Assembly: GCF_011074885.1 (NCBI RefSeq) | Contig: NC_054690.1 | Span: 2,423,001-2,487,000, forward strand | Length of the DNA stretch: 64,000 nucleotides | From: Brettanomyces bruxellensis | Lineage: Eukaryota > Ascomycota > Pichiomycetes > Pichiales > Pichiaceae | Direction: 5' to 3' | Made by a program: the position numbers and the translations under genes | The notes under the pieces: model-generated | What the model saw: only the letters and a program-made list of their open reading frames with translations | The model's database searches: none | Told to the model about the DNA's origin: nothing | Part shown: one piece after another, positions 29,298-39,574 of the stretch | Numbering within the stretch: position 1 is the first letter of the stretch | Layout: the number at the start of each line of letters is the position of its first letter

Positions 29298-31223
29298 TTA
29301 AGCAGCTAACGCTTTGCGACGTCTTCTGCGTATAATAGATGACTCCTCTATTTTCAGATTGAAAGATCCCAACCCGGGAGGAATTCCACTTTCACCCTCA
29401 ATCTTCAAAAACTGCTTGTCTGAGGGTCTACCTGTTAATGGGGCAGAAGCACTTGTATTGCTTGACCCACTCTCGGAAACGGTCTTCAGTTTTCCAACGT
29501 TAAATATATTTCCATCCTTTTCCCGTTTATTTTCCTCATTAAGTCTATGAGCCGCCGTACTAATATCTAACGCTTCCTTCATCGCGATAACAGCCGGGGA
29601 GAACAGATCAGTAGTCTCGTGTATTTTACCATTCACAACGCCTATATTTTTTGTCACATCCAAATGTTTGTTTCTAATTGGGATATCATCTATGCCATAA
29701 TTAGATTCATATCTCGGAAGCGTGTTTCCTGTAGCCCATGCATAATTGTTATTGTTAAGAGGAGGAATTTCAGTAAAGCTCTCCACAGCAGAGCTTTGCA
29801 GCGACTTCGTTGTGTCGGACATGATACTATCTCTGCTTGTTTCCATACTTACTGTCTGCTCTTGCTCCTTGATGGTCTCTTGCTGCCTGCTTTCGTTTGA
29901 GCGCTTCAAAAAGTCCATAATCCACGGATCATTCAAAAACTCCGTAATTGTGTATCGATCATTTGGATCCACAGTCAATAGCTTTGAGACACATCTCTTA
30001 GCACCGCTGCTTATCTCGTCCCACCATGGTGAAAGAAACTCGTAATCACCTCTAGCAACCTTATTTGTTAATTCCTCGATATTATCATTGAAGAATGGCG
30101 GAAATCCGCAAAGTAAAATGTATAATACGCATCCCAATGCCCACATGTCAACCTGCTTCGAATACTTCATATCCTTCACAATTTCTGGAGCTGTGTAGCC
30201 AATTGTACCACATGGTGTTTTCAGGGAGTTATTGGCAATAAGTTGTTTGGAAAGTCCAAAATCACCTATTTTCACCAGACCGATCCCCCCACCACCATAA
30301 TTCATTCGGAATTCTCCTTCACTCAGTTTTGTGTTGGGATCATCGCTTCGACGTAGTTTTCTTGAATGCGATGGTATTATAGGAATAGGGCAAAAGAATA
30401 TGTTTTCTGGTTTGAGATCTCTGTGAACTATTCCAGCAGATTCATGTAAGTAAAGCAACGCCTCAGCAACCTGGATAATCACATGGCGTGCCAAATCTTC
30501 GCTAAAGTATGTGTACTTGACAATCTGGTTAAAAAGTTCTCCTCCTTCTAAAAGTTCTTGTACAATATAATAAAATTGATCGTTTTCTATGAAATCAAGA
30601 AATTTGACAATATTCGGATGATCCAATTTTCTCATCAGTGCAACTTCCTTGAGTACTGATGCTCTTTGCTTCTCATCTAATTGGTATTTTTGTATAACCT
30701 TCACGGCCACGTTTTCACCTGTTTCTATGTTGACTCCCTTATACACCTTAGAAAATGCACCTTCGCCAAGTTTCTCCATAATTTTATATCTTCTAATGGA
30801 TTGCCTACTCTTCTCACGATTTTTCTCCTCAGCCTTGGACTCTTGCATGACCAAATCGGTGGCTAGTTTAGAGTAATCGCAATGTTGGTGATGATGGCGA
30901 TTGTCCCAATGATTTCTTTGCCTTGATACGCCTAAATCTTGAGTATTGCAATGCACAGAATCAGCATCCCCGTGTTGTCCCGTCATATTCTTTCCATTTA
31001 CAGTAGTCTGATCGATTGACGTGTGCGGTTCCTGATCAGCAGGAACAAAACCAGCAGCATTATTAAGATTTTTATGTTGTCCCCGCCCATGAAGATAATT
31101 CTTAATATTTCCGAGCATTTCCGGTAACTCTCGGCTTTTTGAAATGAACTTTGGATATGTATTTATTGTATTCAGTTGATAGAGTTGTCTAATAATGTTG
31201 GGGGATGAGGAAAAGCCTAACAT
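29298..31223 (-). CDS. RCK2: CaMK-like stress kinase Rck2/Rck1
   Basis: The 641-residue protein has a complete Ser/Thr kinase domain (about 146-437): glycine loop GEGAFSKV at 153-160, Lys175 in VAVKV, HRDLKPEN at 267-274, DFG at 321-323, APE at 345-347. A 43-residue insertion between HRDLKPEN and DFG (with PSHSRKLRRSDDPN) is characteristic of the Rck1/Rck2 group and separates it from Cmk1/2. The N-terminal 145 residues are His/Asn/Gln-rich. The C-terminal 200 residues are Ser/Thr-rich and end in SSIIRRRRRKALAA, a basic motif like the Hog1-docking region of Rck2. Rck2 is phosphorylated by Hog1 under osmotic and oxidative stress and represses elongation factor EF2. Rck2 rather than Rck1 is chosen from length and C-terminal docking-like tail. 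Confidence 0.88.
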   Translation of the reverse strand: MLGFSSSPNIIRQLYQLNTINTYPKFISKSRELPEMLGNIKNYLHGRGQHKNLNNAAGFVPADQEPHTSIDQTTVNGKNMTGQHGDADSVHCNTQDLGVSRQRNHWDNRHHHQHCDYSKLATDLVMQESKAEEKNREKSRQSIRRYKIMEKLGEGAFSKVYKGVNIETGENVAVKVIQKYQLDEKQRASVLKEVALMRKLDHPNIVKFLDFIENDQFYYIVQELLEGGELFNQIVKYTYFSEDLARHVIIQVAEALLYLHESAGIVHRDLKPENIFFCPIPIIPSHSRKLRRSDDPNTKLSEGEFRMNYGGGGIGLVKIGDFGLSKQLIANNSLKTPCGTIGYTAPEIVKDMKYSKQVDMWALGCVLYILLCGFPPFFNDNIEELTNKVARGDYEFLSPWWDEISSGAKRCVSKLLTVDPNDRYTITEFLNDPWIMDFLKRSNESRQQETIKEQEQTVSMETSRDSIMSDTTKSLQSSAVESFTEIPPLNNNNYAWATGNTLPRYESNYGIDDIPIRNKHLDVTKNIGVVNGKIHETTDLFSPAVIAMKEALDISTAAHRLNEENKREKDGNIFNVGKLKTVSESGSSNTSASAPLTGRPSDKQFLKIEGESGIPPGLGSFNLKIEESSIIRRRRRKALAA

Positions 31224-32572
31224 AAATATATCGGATAGTCAGTTGATCGCATACGGTACATTAAAAAAAAAAAAAGATGAAATAGAATAGAAAATTAATT
31301 AAGTGGAAAGAAATAATAAATAGTACAAAAATTAAAAAAAAATAATCAAGGGGAAACAATAAGAATACAAGCCGCTTGGACATGTAAGCAAGATACTCTC
31401 ATATTCGTGCACGGTATTGTTGCTGTTTGAGGAATGCTGAGAAGAAAATTGTATAATTATTCGTTTCTGTTTAGAGTGCATTACGATATCAGTTTATTTT
31501 ATCAGATCCGCAGATCCCAATTGTAATAATCTGTCCTGTTTCATCCACCAAAGTTTTACCCTCTTGCAGTTATTACAAAGCTTACCGAAATGCCGATCAC
31601 ACATATTGCTGATACAACGCATGTTCTCACCAATAATATCATTTCTTCTACTTTTTATATGCTTTTTTGAATTCATTTGAATGCCGAGCCATGATACTGT
31701 TGTTGTAAAATTAAAGATTCTTGCCAGTTGAAGTTGTGAATGAATTCTAACCATTCAAGGATAATTCTCTCCCTTGGGAGGAGCATTCCGCTTACCATAC
31801 AAAAAATTTAGGAGCAGCTTTTTTATTTATTTCAAAGCATGAATGTATAGGTGCTACCTTACAATTCAACCAATAACAAGTACAGCCCTCATATGTGAAC
31901 ACCCTGATTTCTATTAACTTTTGTATTCCGTGGTAATCTTGACATGGGTAAAGAATTTATCCGAACTGCTCTTCTAACAATTGGTAATGATCAAACTTAC
32001 GTTATATTATTTCTCATTAATAATATATTTCCTATATTAGAGTGCAACATATTTTATAAAGTGTTTGTATTTTTTTCTCTCCTTGTGGGTGTGATTAAAA
32101 CAAATTCTTTTTGGAAGGCTTACATCTTGTGTGCAGAACAATTCCACTTTCGATGTGTTGACCTGTTAAAAATAATGAAGGGTACTTATTAATTTACAAG
32201 ATATACTTCATGTTCCCAATATTTTGCACCTCGTAGTTCTTTTTTGTTATTTAATACTGTTTTCACTTATATTGGTTTTTGTAAGGGGGCTTAATATTAA
32301 TCCTTGTCAAGACCAAGTTGGAAGAGTTATTTTTTCCCAACCTTGTAGAATCTCCGGTTTTCTTTGGCTGATGGATGAATTGGTGTCTTGATGCACTATT
32401 GTTATCATTACGTAATAGCTCAGAGAGAAAATAAAATAAAATAAACGCACTTTATCCATGCTTATCAATAATGCTCGATCTGCAAGGTAAAGAAAGACAT
32501 ATTATACTCTTCGATACATTTTTACTTCCGCTCATACATTTAAACTTTCTCTAATGTTTTTATTGTTCTATC
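31224..32572. other. 1.35-kb divergent spacer, RCK2 / IRC20, with a doubtful small ORF
   Basis: It contains the upstream regions of RCK2 and IRC20. A minus-strand frame at 31494-31754 (86 codons) encodes a basic product with a C-x4-C-x7-C-x2-C arrangement followed by KRVKLWW. This might be a relic of a zinc-binding domain, but it has no recognisable match and may be chance. The plus-strand frame 31944-32192 is hydrophobic and unconvincing. A-runs occur near 31263-31340. Confidence 0.35.
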
Positions 32573-35500
32573 ATGGCCGAACCGCTCAATAGTAAGATAA
32601 CTAAATATCAAGTTGATTCGGCAGCTTTAACCCGTTATCTAGGGCAATTGTGTGTTAAGGAACATAAGAGGCGAGTAATTCGGCATAAGGACAGAGATCC
32701 GAATGATTTCATTGGGTTAACATCACAGATAATCAATGTTTCGAGCTCCGAAATATCTTGTATAAATTCTGAAAGTGTATTTGGTCCTTTCATGACAGAT
32801 TCAGTGCTTAACATGTCTAATATTGACATAATTTGCAAATACAAGCTGAGGGAAGATCAAATTGAAATATGGACACCACCCATAAAGCAGGGAAGTAAAT
32901 TGAAGAGTTTGAAAATGTTTGTTATTCCAATAAAAAGTGAAAGCATGCCTTTTCTCGTGGCACAAAGTAAGTTTTTTAAGTCCCGTCTAAGGAAAAAGGA
33001 ATCTTTATGGACGGAAAAGCCTTACATCAGACATTTGAATATTTCAATTACACCTAACTCATATACTCTTAACTTTACAATATATTCCTCTATAAGGGTC
33101 AAGCAGTCGTTGGATGCTTTCAACTCGGTGGATTTCATAAAGTCTTTCAATGAGCTTGCATCCTTTATTATTACACCAGAACTTACAAAATATGAAAAAT
33201 CCGGGTATGATAAGGAGAACGAAGACTGGCAGATTAAGGAGCATCCAAATGAAGCAAACTTTTATGCTCAAATTACAAGAAATACCCAAAGCATTGCTTT
33301 TCATAGTGAAACGCAATCTCAAACCATTCCTGGATTGAGTAAGCATCTTTTAGGATTTCAAATGGAAACATTACAATGGCTTCTTGGGCATGAAGGGATG
33401 GAAATTTTACCTACTGCTCAAAATTTTGCTGATGGTTCTGACAGTCGATCATTTGTTGTTAAACAAATTGTAGATCATATTTTGCCTCATCTCGTGGATG
33501 ATGAAGCATTGTCTGAAGCTTTAGATAAATACTGCTTTGGATTTTCAAGGGTTCGGCTTTCTTCTAATCCCGACAAATATTACTGGTGTAATATGTTCAC
33601 AGCTAATATCTCGACCAGAGATTATGCTATAAGCACGATACGAAATGCCTTTGGCTCTGGGCTTAGAGCTAAGGCATTATTATCGGAAGAGATGGGACTT
33701 GGTAAAACAGTGGAAATGCTGTCTTTAGTTTTGATGAATCCAAGAAAGGATTATGCTCCGTTCGATACGAAGAAATTAGATGCATTTACCGGTGACAGGT
33801 ATTTGTCAGAATGTAAAACCACGCTTATTATATGTCCACAGACCATAATTGGGCAATGGTTGTCTGAGATTCGAGAAGCAACACATCTTTCCGTCATGAT
33901 TTACGAAGGTATATCGGACTACGAGAAGCAAGCACAAAAAGCAAATACCTTGGTAAATCCAACTAATATTGCTCGAGAGCTTTCTCATTATGATATTATT
34001 CTTGTTTCTTACCATACTGTTTCAAGAGAATTGCATAGGGCAGTCTTCAAGCCTACGAGGAGGCCCAAAAGAAGATGCACTAAACGACTTAAGTTTTTTG
34101 ACCCAAACGTTACGTATGATTACAGTGGTAAAATTGTAATGAAGAATCATGATGAATCCCAGCATTCTGATAATAACTCTAAAGTCGTGGGCAATGGTCG
34201 AAGTGACGGTTATATTGGTGAGACGGATGACTATGAAAGAATAGACTATTCTTCCCCTCTCATGCTGCTAGAGTTTTGGAGAGTTGTTTTAGATGAAGTT
34301 CAAATGACTGCTAGTATTAACACTAATGCAGCAAAGTTTGCACGTATAATTCCAAGAGTTCATTCATGGGGAGTTTCGGGAACACTGATCAAAAATGGAC
34401 TGGACGACTTATACTCTTTGCTATGCTTTTTAAGATATCATCCTATTGATCGATTCACGATAACCTCGTCGGAATCACCTTGGAAACTCCTCACAGATGT
34501 TGCGCCATATTATCAGTTTTCAAGATTGTTTAAATCTATTTGCCTTCGCCATACCAAGAAGATGGTATCGGATCAGATTAGATTGCCGAAACAGAGTAGA
34601 ATTTTGCTTCGGGCACCTTTCACCAGTATTGAACGCGATAATTATGATTTTTTACTTGATCAATTCTTAGCACAAGTAGGTCTTGATGCTAATGGTGATC
34701 CGACAGTGGAGGATTATGATCCAGAAAGATCATACGGGACCATGCAGAGATGGTTAAGAGAATTAAGGCGAATATGTTGCCACGCACAATTAGGCAAGCA
34801 AATTTCTTCTAATAAACACGCTAATGGGAATGATGACCATGAAAAATTGGTCATAGGTACTATCGGTGATGTGTTGAGTGATTTGATTAAAAGATCAAGC
34901 ACGGATTTATCAAGTAATCAGAGAGCATATTACTCGTTGGAACTTAGGAAGGGTAAGATTTTCGAATTTATGCGCCTTCCAGACAGCTCTCAAAGTCTAT
35001 TTGAAAGTTTGGTAATTGAACTTGAAAAGAGAATTAATGATGTTAAAAATGAGCCAGTAATAGAAAAGATGGCGAACGTTTCCAAACTAAGACCTTGGTT
35101 GGAATTGTTACATCAAGCTTACTTTTTGTTAGCGTCATCACATTTTCAGCATTACAGACCAATGAAACCTTTGCCCGATAATTTTGATGAACTTGTTGAA
35201 ATTGAATCTCAGGAGTCAGGAGAGGAAAAAATAAAGATAGACTCAGCATTATTCAGTGCGGATGAAAAGAAGCATTTTGATCTGGAAAATACTTATTATA
35301 ATAAGGCAGATAAGTTGCTTTTACAAATATTGGAAGATCCCTTGAAAAAGGTTAGCTTGTGTATTACAAGAATGGTTGAAAAATTTGGTTGCATTGCCAG
35401 ATACAAAATACCTTTGTCCACCCTTCCCTCACCACTCATCAAGAGTTTGAAAAGTATTCTTGATGAGAAAATGCTGATGAAATCAATTCAGGCTTGCCGA

Positions 35501-37501
35501 GTGACTGATCTCACTTTAATTGCATTTCAAAGCAATTTTGGATTTAATACTAGGACTTCTTTGTTTTTCAACAGAGCCAAAAAGTGTTTAGAAGAATTGA
35601 ATGTACAATCGCATGTCATCAACGCTTGGATTACAAAATTGTCTGTGGTTTTAAAGCAGCCTGTTGCAAATTATGCGGACACAACCAAAGATGCCACGGG
35701 TGAGGAATATGGTCAAACACTTGTGAATCAAGAACTTGCAAATACATACTTGGAATCCTTACAGAATATGCTAGAAGATCGAGAACATTCAATTATCTCT
35801 GTTGAGTCCATTAATAAATACAAGAAAGGTCGCATATTCAATGTTTCGGAAGTTACTGATTTGAACAGAACAGTAAATACGGAATTGCACAATAAATTAG
35901 AAAAAATTAGGAAGGATTATATGCCTGATGGATGCTTTAATACTAATTATACATTGAAGCACTTATGGTTAGAAGTAACAGACATTGAAATTGGAATGAA
36001 TTCCTTAGAAAGTAATGGTTCTGAAGAGCTCCGATCCATGATATCAACAACAAAGGGTATGCTTAAAACAGAATTAGATCTCCAAAAGAAGGACATCAAA
36101 AATTTAAGATCGAGGATATTTGAAATCTTGGATGATTCGTTTAATTCTAAGGTGGCCTACTTTAAGGCATTGCAGATTAAATCTGATACATTGCAGAAGT
36201 ATATACCTGTAAAGCAAGTGTTTTCTGATGCAACACCTTACCAAAAGGCAGTGGAAGATATGAACAGTGTGGATCGGCAACTTCAGATTCTTCAGGGAAA
36301 AATAAGGAAGGGAACAGTAAGACTGAGGTACTTGAGGACTTTGCTTCCAGCACAAAAGGGCTCTTCTGAAAGCGATGATAATCGAGTTGGAGAAGAGCGT
36401 GTATGTGTTATTTGTCGATCAGAAATTCTTGTGGGGATCCTCACATCATGTGGTCATCAATACTGCAGAGATTGTCTTCATATATGGATGAAGAACAAGC
36501 CGACATGCCCGGTGTGTAAGCGTATTCTTCATAAATCCGACCTTTATGTTTTCACAAGAACCCAGAAAAAGCTAAGTGGTGGTTTAATACAAGGTTCTGA
36601 GTCTGATCATAATTCGAACAAAAAGTCTGGTTCTAAAAGTGAGCTTCCCGCTGGTGATCCGGATGATGAGGAAGTGAATAAATTAAGTAATACCAGATTG
36701 ATGGAAAAAGATTTATTCAAGGTTTATAAATCATTGGATGATGATATGTTAAGAAAAATTGTTAGTATTCCTTTGGTGGAAAGTTTCGGCTCCAAAGTGG
36801 ATATGATTGTAAGACAGGCCCTTTTTCTCCGGAATCAAGAGGGTGGTGTACAAATATTGGTCTTTTCACAGTGGCCCCAATTTCTTCACATCTTAGGTCA
36901 ATCATTAAAACAAAATGGTGTCAGATATATTTCTTCTGCAGACACGGGACACAAGAGGAGGAGAAGGGTGAGAGAAGAACGAGGCTTCGTTAACCGTCAT
37001 CAAATATTGAAATTTACTGGGGAGGAGGGCAGCGAAATTGAGGAATTCAAAAGGAACCCTGATATCACATGTTTCCTTCTTAATGCTAAAGCACAGGCTG
37101 CAGGTTTGACACTGACAAATGCCTCGCATGTTTTTCTATGTGAACCGTTGGTCAATCTTTCTCTCGAACTTCAAGCTATTAGCAGGGTTCACCGAATTGG
37201 TCAAACAAAGCCAACGACAGTGTGGAATTTTGTCATTGAAGACACAGTGGAGGAATCAATTGCTTATATGTCCACCAAAAGGAGGATCGAGCTTTCGAAG
37301 GAGCGGGCAGCGATTCCAGATGTAAGCAATGATAAATTTGTTGATGAGGATGCTTTGGATGTTACGGAGTTATCGAAGAATTCAGACAAACTCGTAGACA
37401 AAGATGGGGAAGTCATTGCGGATAATGATCTTTGGGCATCATTTTTCGCCAATCGATCAGTACGAGTTGTTGACTCGGTTGTTGGCATGCATGCCAAGTG
37501 A
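32573..37501 (+). CDS. IRC20: SNF2-family ATPase and RING E3 ligase Irc20
   Basis: The 1642-residue protein (yeast 1556) has the split SNF2 helicase architecture of Irc20/SHPRH. ATPase motif I is LSEEMGLGKTVEML (about residues 369-382), motif II is DEVQ at 574-577, and motif III-like VSGT follows. The second lobe is interrupted by a long helical insertion (about 720-1260) and a RING finger at about 1278-1315 (CVICRS…CGHQYCRDC…CPVCKR). The C-terminal lobe has VFSQW, AQAAGLTLTNASHVF and ISRVHRIGQTKPTTVWNFVI. Irc20 is nuclear. It acts as a ubiquitin/SUMO-targeted ligase linked to recombination-centre control and has DNA-stimulated ATPase activity. All catalytic motifs are intact. It converges on RFA2 with only 99 bp between stops. 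Confidence 0.93.
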   Translation: MAEPLNSKITKYQVDSAALTRYLGQLCVKEHKRRVIRHKDRDPNDFIGLTSQIINVSSSEISCINSESVFGPFMTDSVLNMSNIDIICKYKLREDQIEIWTPPIKQGSKLKSLKMFVIPIKSESMPFLVAQSKFFKSRLRKKESLWTEKPYIRHLNISITPNSYTLNFTIYSSIRVKQSLDAFNSVDFIKSFNELASFIITPELTKYEKSGYDKENEDWQIKEHPNEANFYAQITRNTQSIAFHSETQSQTIPGLSKHLLGFQMETLQWLLGHEGMEILPTAQNFADGSDSRSFVVKQIVDHILPHLVDDEALSEALDKYCFGFSRVRLSSNPDKYYWCNMFTANISTRDYAISTIRNAFGSGLRAKALLSEEMGLGKTVEMLSLVLMNPRKDYAPFDTKKLDAFTGDRYLSECKTTLIICPQTIIGQWLSEIREATHLSVMIYEGISDYEKQAQKANTLVNPTNIARELSHYDIILVSYHTVSRELHRAVFKPTRRPKRRCTKRLKFFDPNVTYDYSGKIVMKNHDESQHSDNNSKVVGNGRSDGYIGETDDYERIDYSSPLMLLEFWRVVLDEVQMTASINTNAAKFARIIPRVHSWGVSGTLIKNGLDDLYSLLCFLRYHPIDRFTITSSESPWKLLTDVAPYYQFSRLFKSICLRHTKKMVSDQIRLPKQSRILLRAPFTSIERDNYDFLLDQFLAQVGLDANGDPTVEDYDPERSYGTMQRWLRELRRICCHAQLGKQISSNKHANGNDDHEKLVIGTIGDVLSDLIKRSSTDLSSNQRAYYSLELRKGKIFEFMRLPDSSQSLFESLVIELEKRINDVKNEPVIEKMANVSKLRPWLELLHQAYFLLASSHFQHYRPMKPLPDNFDELVEIESQESGEEKIKIDSALFSADEKKHFDLENTYYNKADKLLLQILEDPLKKVSLCITRMVEKFGCIARYKIPLSTLPSPLIKSLKSILDEKMLMKSIQACRVTDLTLIAFQSNFGFNTRTSLFFNRAKKCLEELNVQSHVINAWITKLSVVLKQPVANYADTTKDATGEEYGQTLVNQELANTYLESLQNMLEDREHSIISVESINKYKKGRIFNVSEVTDLNRTVNTELHNKLEKIRKDYMPDGCFNTNYTLKHLWLEVTDIEIGMNSLESNGSEELRSMISTTKGMLKTELDLQKKDIKNLRSRIFEILDDSFNSKVAYFKALQIKSDTLQKYIPVKQVFSDATPYQKAVEDMNSVDRQLQILQGKIRKGTVRLRYLRTLLPAQKGSSESDDNRVGEERVCVICRSEILVGILTSCGHQYCRDCLHIWMKNKPTCPVCKRILHKSDLYVFTRTQKKLSGGLIQGSESDHNSNKKSGSKSELPAGDPDDEEVNKLSNTRLMEKDLFKVYKSLDDDMLRKIVSIPLVESFGSKVDMIVRQALFLRNQEGGVQILVFSQWPQFLHILGQSLKQNGVRYISSADTGHKRRRRVREERGFVNRHQILKFTGEEGSEIEEFKRNPDITCFLLNAKAQAAGLTLTNASHVFLCEPLVNLSLELQAISRVHRIGQTKPTTVWNFVIEDTVEESIAYMSTKRRIELSKERAAIPDVSNDKFVDEDALDVTELSKNSDKLVDKDGEVIADNDLWASFFANRSVRVVDSVVGMHAK

Positions 37502-37600
37502 AAATTGTGAATTGTATATTTCATACATAATGAACGATAAGTTGTGAGATTAAACAAAAAAATTAGAGAAAAAAAGCTGGAGAATTTACAATAAACGATA

Positions 37601-38440
37601 TTAAACACATAGGAATAAGCTTTCATCATCAGTAGCAAATATCCTACCGTCATCAACCAAAGTTCCCAAGTGCTCATTGACCTGGTCCACAGAAATGTTG
37701 AATTCCTGGGCCATAAGTTGGGTAGGGACACCCTCGACCATTGAATTGCTATTTTCTTTAATGAAGTTGTAAAGCTTTTCTGTCAGAGGCAAGTTTGCAT
37801 TGTTCTGCTGCTGCTGCTGTCCAGGTTGGTTATCACCAGTCTGATTTCCATCACCAACAAAAAGTGAATTATTGCCCCCCTGTGAAGAAGAGTCACCGCC
37901 ATTCTTGTGGCCAACGTAAACTTTGACTGCACTCAAGAAATGATATGGGATCTCATTGAAGTCCGTTATAGGACGGATGGATTGTGTCTGTAGCTGTTTC
38001 TTGCTGTTGAATTCCCGAATTGTAGCACTCACACGAACATATTCTCCCGATTTAAACTGTTGCTGGTCATCGGCTGCATCATCCCCATCATTATTCCACT
38101 GCCTCACAGTTATGGCCTCCGTTCCATCTTCTAGCTTGTACATTGTTGAACTTGTGTTAGAGGTATCAATTTCACGGATTATGCCAATGAAGCTGACATA
38201 GTATAGAGGCATACCATATACTTCATAAGGTCCATCCTGAGTGGGTTGTGTAGCACTTTGAATCATTTTGATCGTCACTGGTGTAATCGTTTGAGTTGTG
38301 TTTTGTCGCTGCTGCCTGTTGCTATTATCCTGCGAGCTGAAACCACCATTACCAGCCCCGTTATCAGAAGTATTTCCATTATAGTTACCGTATCCGGTAC
38401 CATCATTATAGTTGTTGTATGGATTAAAACCTCCACTCAT
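37601..38440 (-). CDS. RFA2: Replication protein A subunit 2 (RPA32)
   Basis: The 279-residue protein has the three-part layout of Rfa2. A Gly/Asn/Ser/Tyr-rich N-terminus (1-45) corresponds to the phosphorylated region. An OB fold follows (about 50-175) with TPVTIKMIQSA, LYYVSFIGIIREIDTSNT and VRVSATIREFN. A Gln-rich linker (213-219, CAG repeats) leads to the C-terminal winged helix (about 220-279; MAQEFNISVDQVNEHLGTLVDDGRIFATDDE), which binds repair partners. It is the middle subunit of the RPA heterotrimer binding single-stranded DNA in replication, repair and recombination. Two MluI cell-cycle boxes lie 220-257 bp upstream, as expected for an MBF-controlled S-phase gene. Confidence 0.93.
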   Translation of the reverse strand: MSGGFNPYNNYNDGTGYGNYNGNTSDNGAGNGGFSSQDNSNRQQRQNTTQTITPVTIKMIQSATQPTQDGPYEVYGMPLYYVSFIGIIREIDTSNTSSTMYKLEDGTEAITVRQWNNDGDDAADDQQQFKSGEYVRVSATIREFNSKKQLQTQSIRPITDFNEIPYHFLSAVKVYVGHKNGGDSSSQGGNNSLFVGDGNQTGDNQPGQQQQQNNANLPLTEKLYNFIKENSNSMVEGVPTQLMAQEFNISVDQVNEHLGTLVDDGRIFATDDESLFLCV

Positions 38441-38659
38441 CTTTTGTGACTACGAGTTATCTAGTTCAGAATACTTCGCGTATTTATATACAGTCTTTAT
38501 AAAGATATGGCTTCACTTATAAATATGATCAAAGGTGTTTCCATGAGTAAGTGTGGGTCCTCAGAAACTCCCTGTACAGTACCACTTGCCAATGCGCGCT
38601 ACTCTGGGGGAAAAAAAAAGTTTGGAAAAATCGCCTCCCGCGCCCTAATTATTCATCTT

Positions 38660-38665
38660 ACGCGT
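38660..38665. promoter_or_regulatory. MCB element 1 (ACGCGT) upstream of RFA2
   Basis: A perfect MluI cell-cycle box, 220 bp from the RFA2 ATG. MBF (Mbp1-Swi6) binds this site in yeasts to drive G1/S genes, including RPA genes. Confidence 0.65.
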
Positions 38666-38691
38666 CATGGCCACTTGAGTTCGGAAGGCCG

Positions 38692-38697
38692 ACGCGT
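38692..38697. promoter_or_regulatory. MCB element 2 (ACGCGT) upstream of RFA2
   Basis: A second perfect box lies 32 bp from the first (centre to centre), giving the paired arrangement often seen in MBF targets. It sits in a GACGCGTC palindrome. Confidence 0.65.
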
Positions 38698-38779
38698 CGA
38701 TTAACACATGAATCTTCATCGCATCTTCCAGTTTGAAAAATAATAGCCAAGCTCTTCCAATGATCAGTCAAGCTATTCA

Positions 38780-39574
38780 CTACTCTTCATCATCTTCCAA
38801 TATTGTTCTCGTCCTGTCTAATGTTGTTCTTTCCATCCCCTTATACTCCATGTCATAAATCCCCCTTCCCTTGGTAAGCGACCTGAGTTTGGGTAAATAA
38901 CCAATCATCTCTCTCAATGGTGCTTCTGCACGAATTACTTTCTTTCCACCGGATTGTCCGGACTGTACGTACCTCATTGTAGAATCGAATGGAACGTATG
39001 TTTTCTCCGCTTCCTCACGTGCCCAAAGGGCTTCCTCTCCTGTATATGAATGATCCTGCTCTTCAATATCATTGATCTGTGCATTTCTAGCACTCATGAG
39101 ATCCTGCGTCACTACACCCAGATCCTGATCATTTACAAACACCGAGACTTTCATTATCGGTTCCAAAATTGTAAACGCTTTCTCTGGTAACGATGCAAGT
39201 GCTTTTTTTATGGCCATCCTAGTGAGTTGAAGTAAAGGTGTTGCCGACTTAGCCTCGAGTGGAACATTCCATTTTAAAATTTTGACGGCCACTGAATGTA
39301 ACGGGAGAGAGGCAATACGACCACCAACTTGGAGTGATCCGTTTACTCCAGAAATTATAGAGTTTATAAGCTGATCATAGCTCACTTCCATTGGCCACCT
39401 ATATTCGCCACTAAACACTTTTTCAACAAATGGGGGAGCACTAGCCTGTTCAAATACCACCATATTATTGTCATATTTTAACAAGTGACATTCTTCATTT
39501 GTGTCATTATTGAATAGTGACGTACTTTCGGCTAAACCCTCAAATGGTACAACTGTAAGTTTCACATAGAACAT
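38780..39574 (-). CDS. MEF2: Mef2 (mitochondrial EF-G2) C-terminal part, out of frame with the N-terminal part
   Basis: This 264-codon frame continues the gene that starts at 41409. It holds the C-terminal domains of an EF-G: a domain IV region (MFYVKLTVVPFEGLAES… through VNGSLQVGGRIASLPLHSVAVKILKW) and domain V (FTILEPIMKVSVFVNDQDLGVVTQDLMSARNAQI). The later VIRAEAPLREMIGYLPKLRSLTKGRGIYDMEYKGME is the standard EF-G end. Its ATG at 39574 overlaps the end of the upstream frame (39562) by 13 bp and is simply an internal Met. The two pieces are joined by a change equal to one missing base. It would not be translated alone in a useful form. Confidence 0.85.
   Translation of the reverse strand: MFYVKLTVVPFEGLAESTSLFNNDTNEECHLLKYDNNMVVFEQASAPPFVEKVFSGEYRWPMEVSYDQLINSIISGVNGSLQVGGRIASLPLHSVAVKILKWNVPLEAKSATPLLQLTRMAIKKALASLPEKAFTILEPIMKVSVFVNDQDLGVVTQDLMSARNAQINDIEEQDHSYTGEEALWAREEAEKTYVPFDSTMRYVQSGQSGGKKVIRAEAPLREMIGYLPKLRSLTKGRGIYDMEYKGMERTTLDRTRTILEDDEE

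Larger units (their letters stand above)
38441..38779. promoter_or_regulatory. RFA2 promoter region and MEF2 3' flank
   Basis: This 339-bp spacer lies between the RFA2 start and the MEF2 stop (both minus strand). It contains two ACGCGT boxes and an A-run near 38610-38618. Plus-strand frames here (38507-38736) are not credible genes. Confidence 0.6.
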
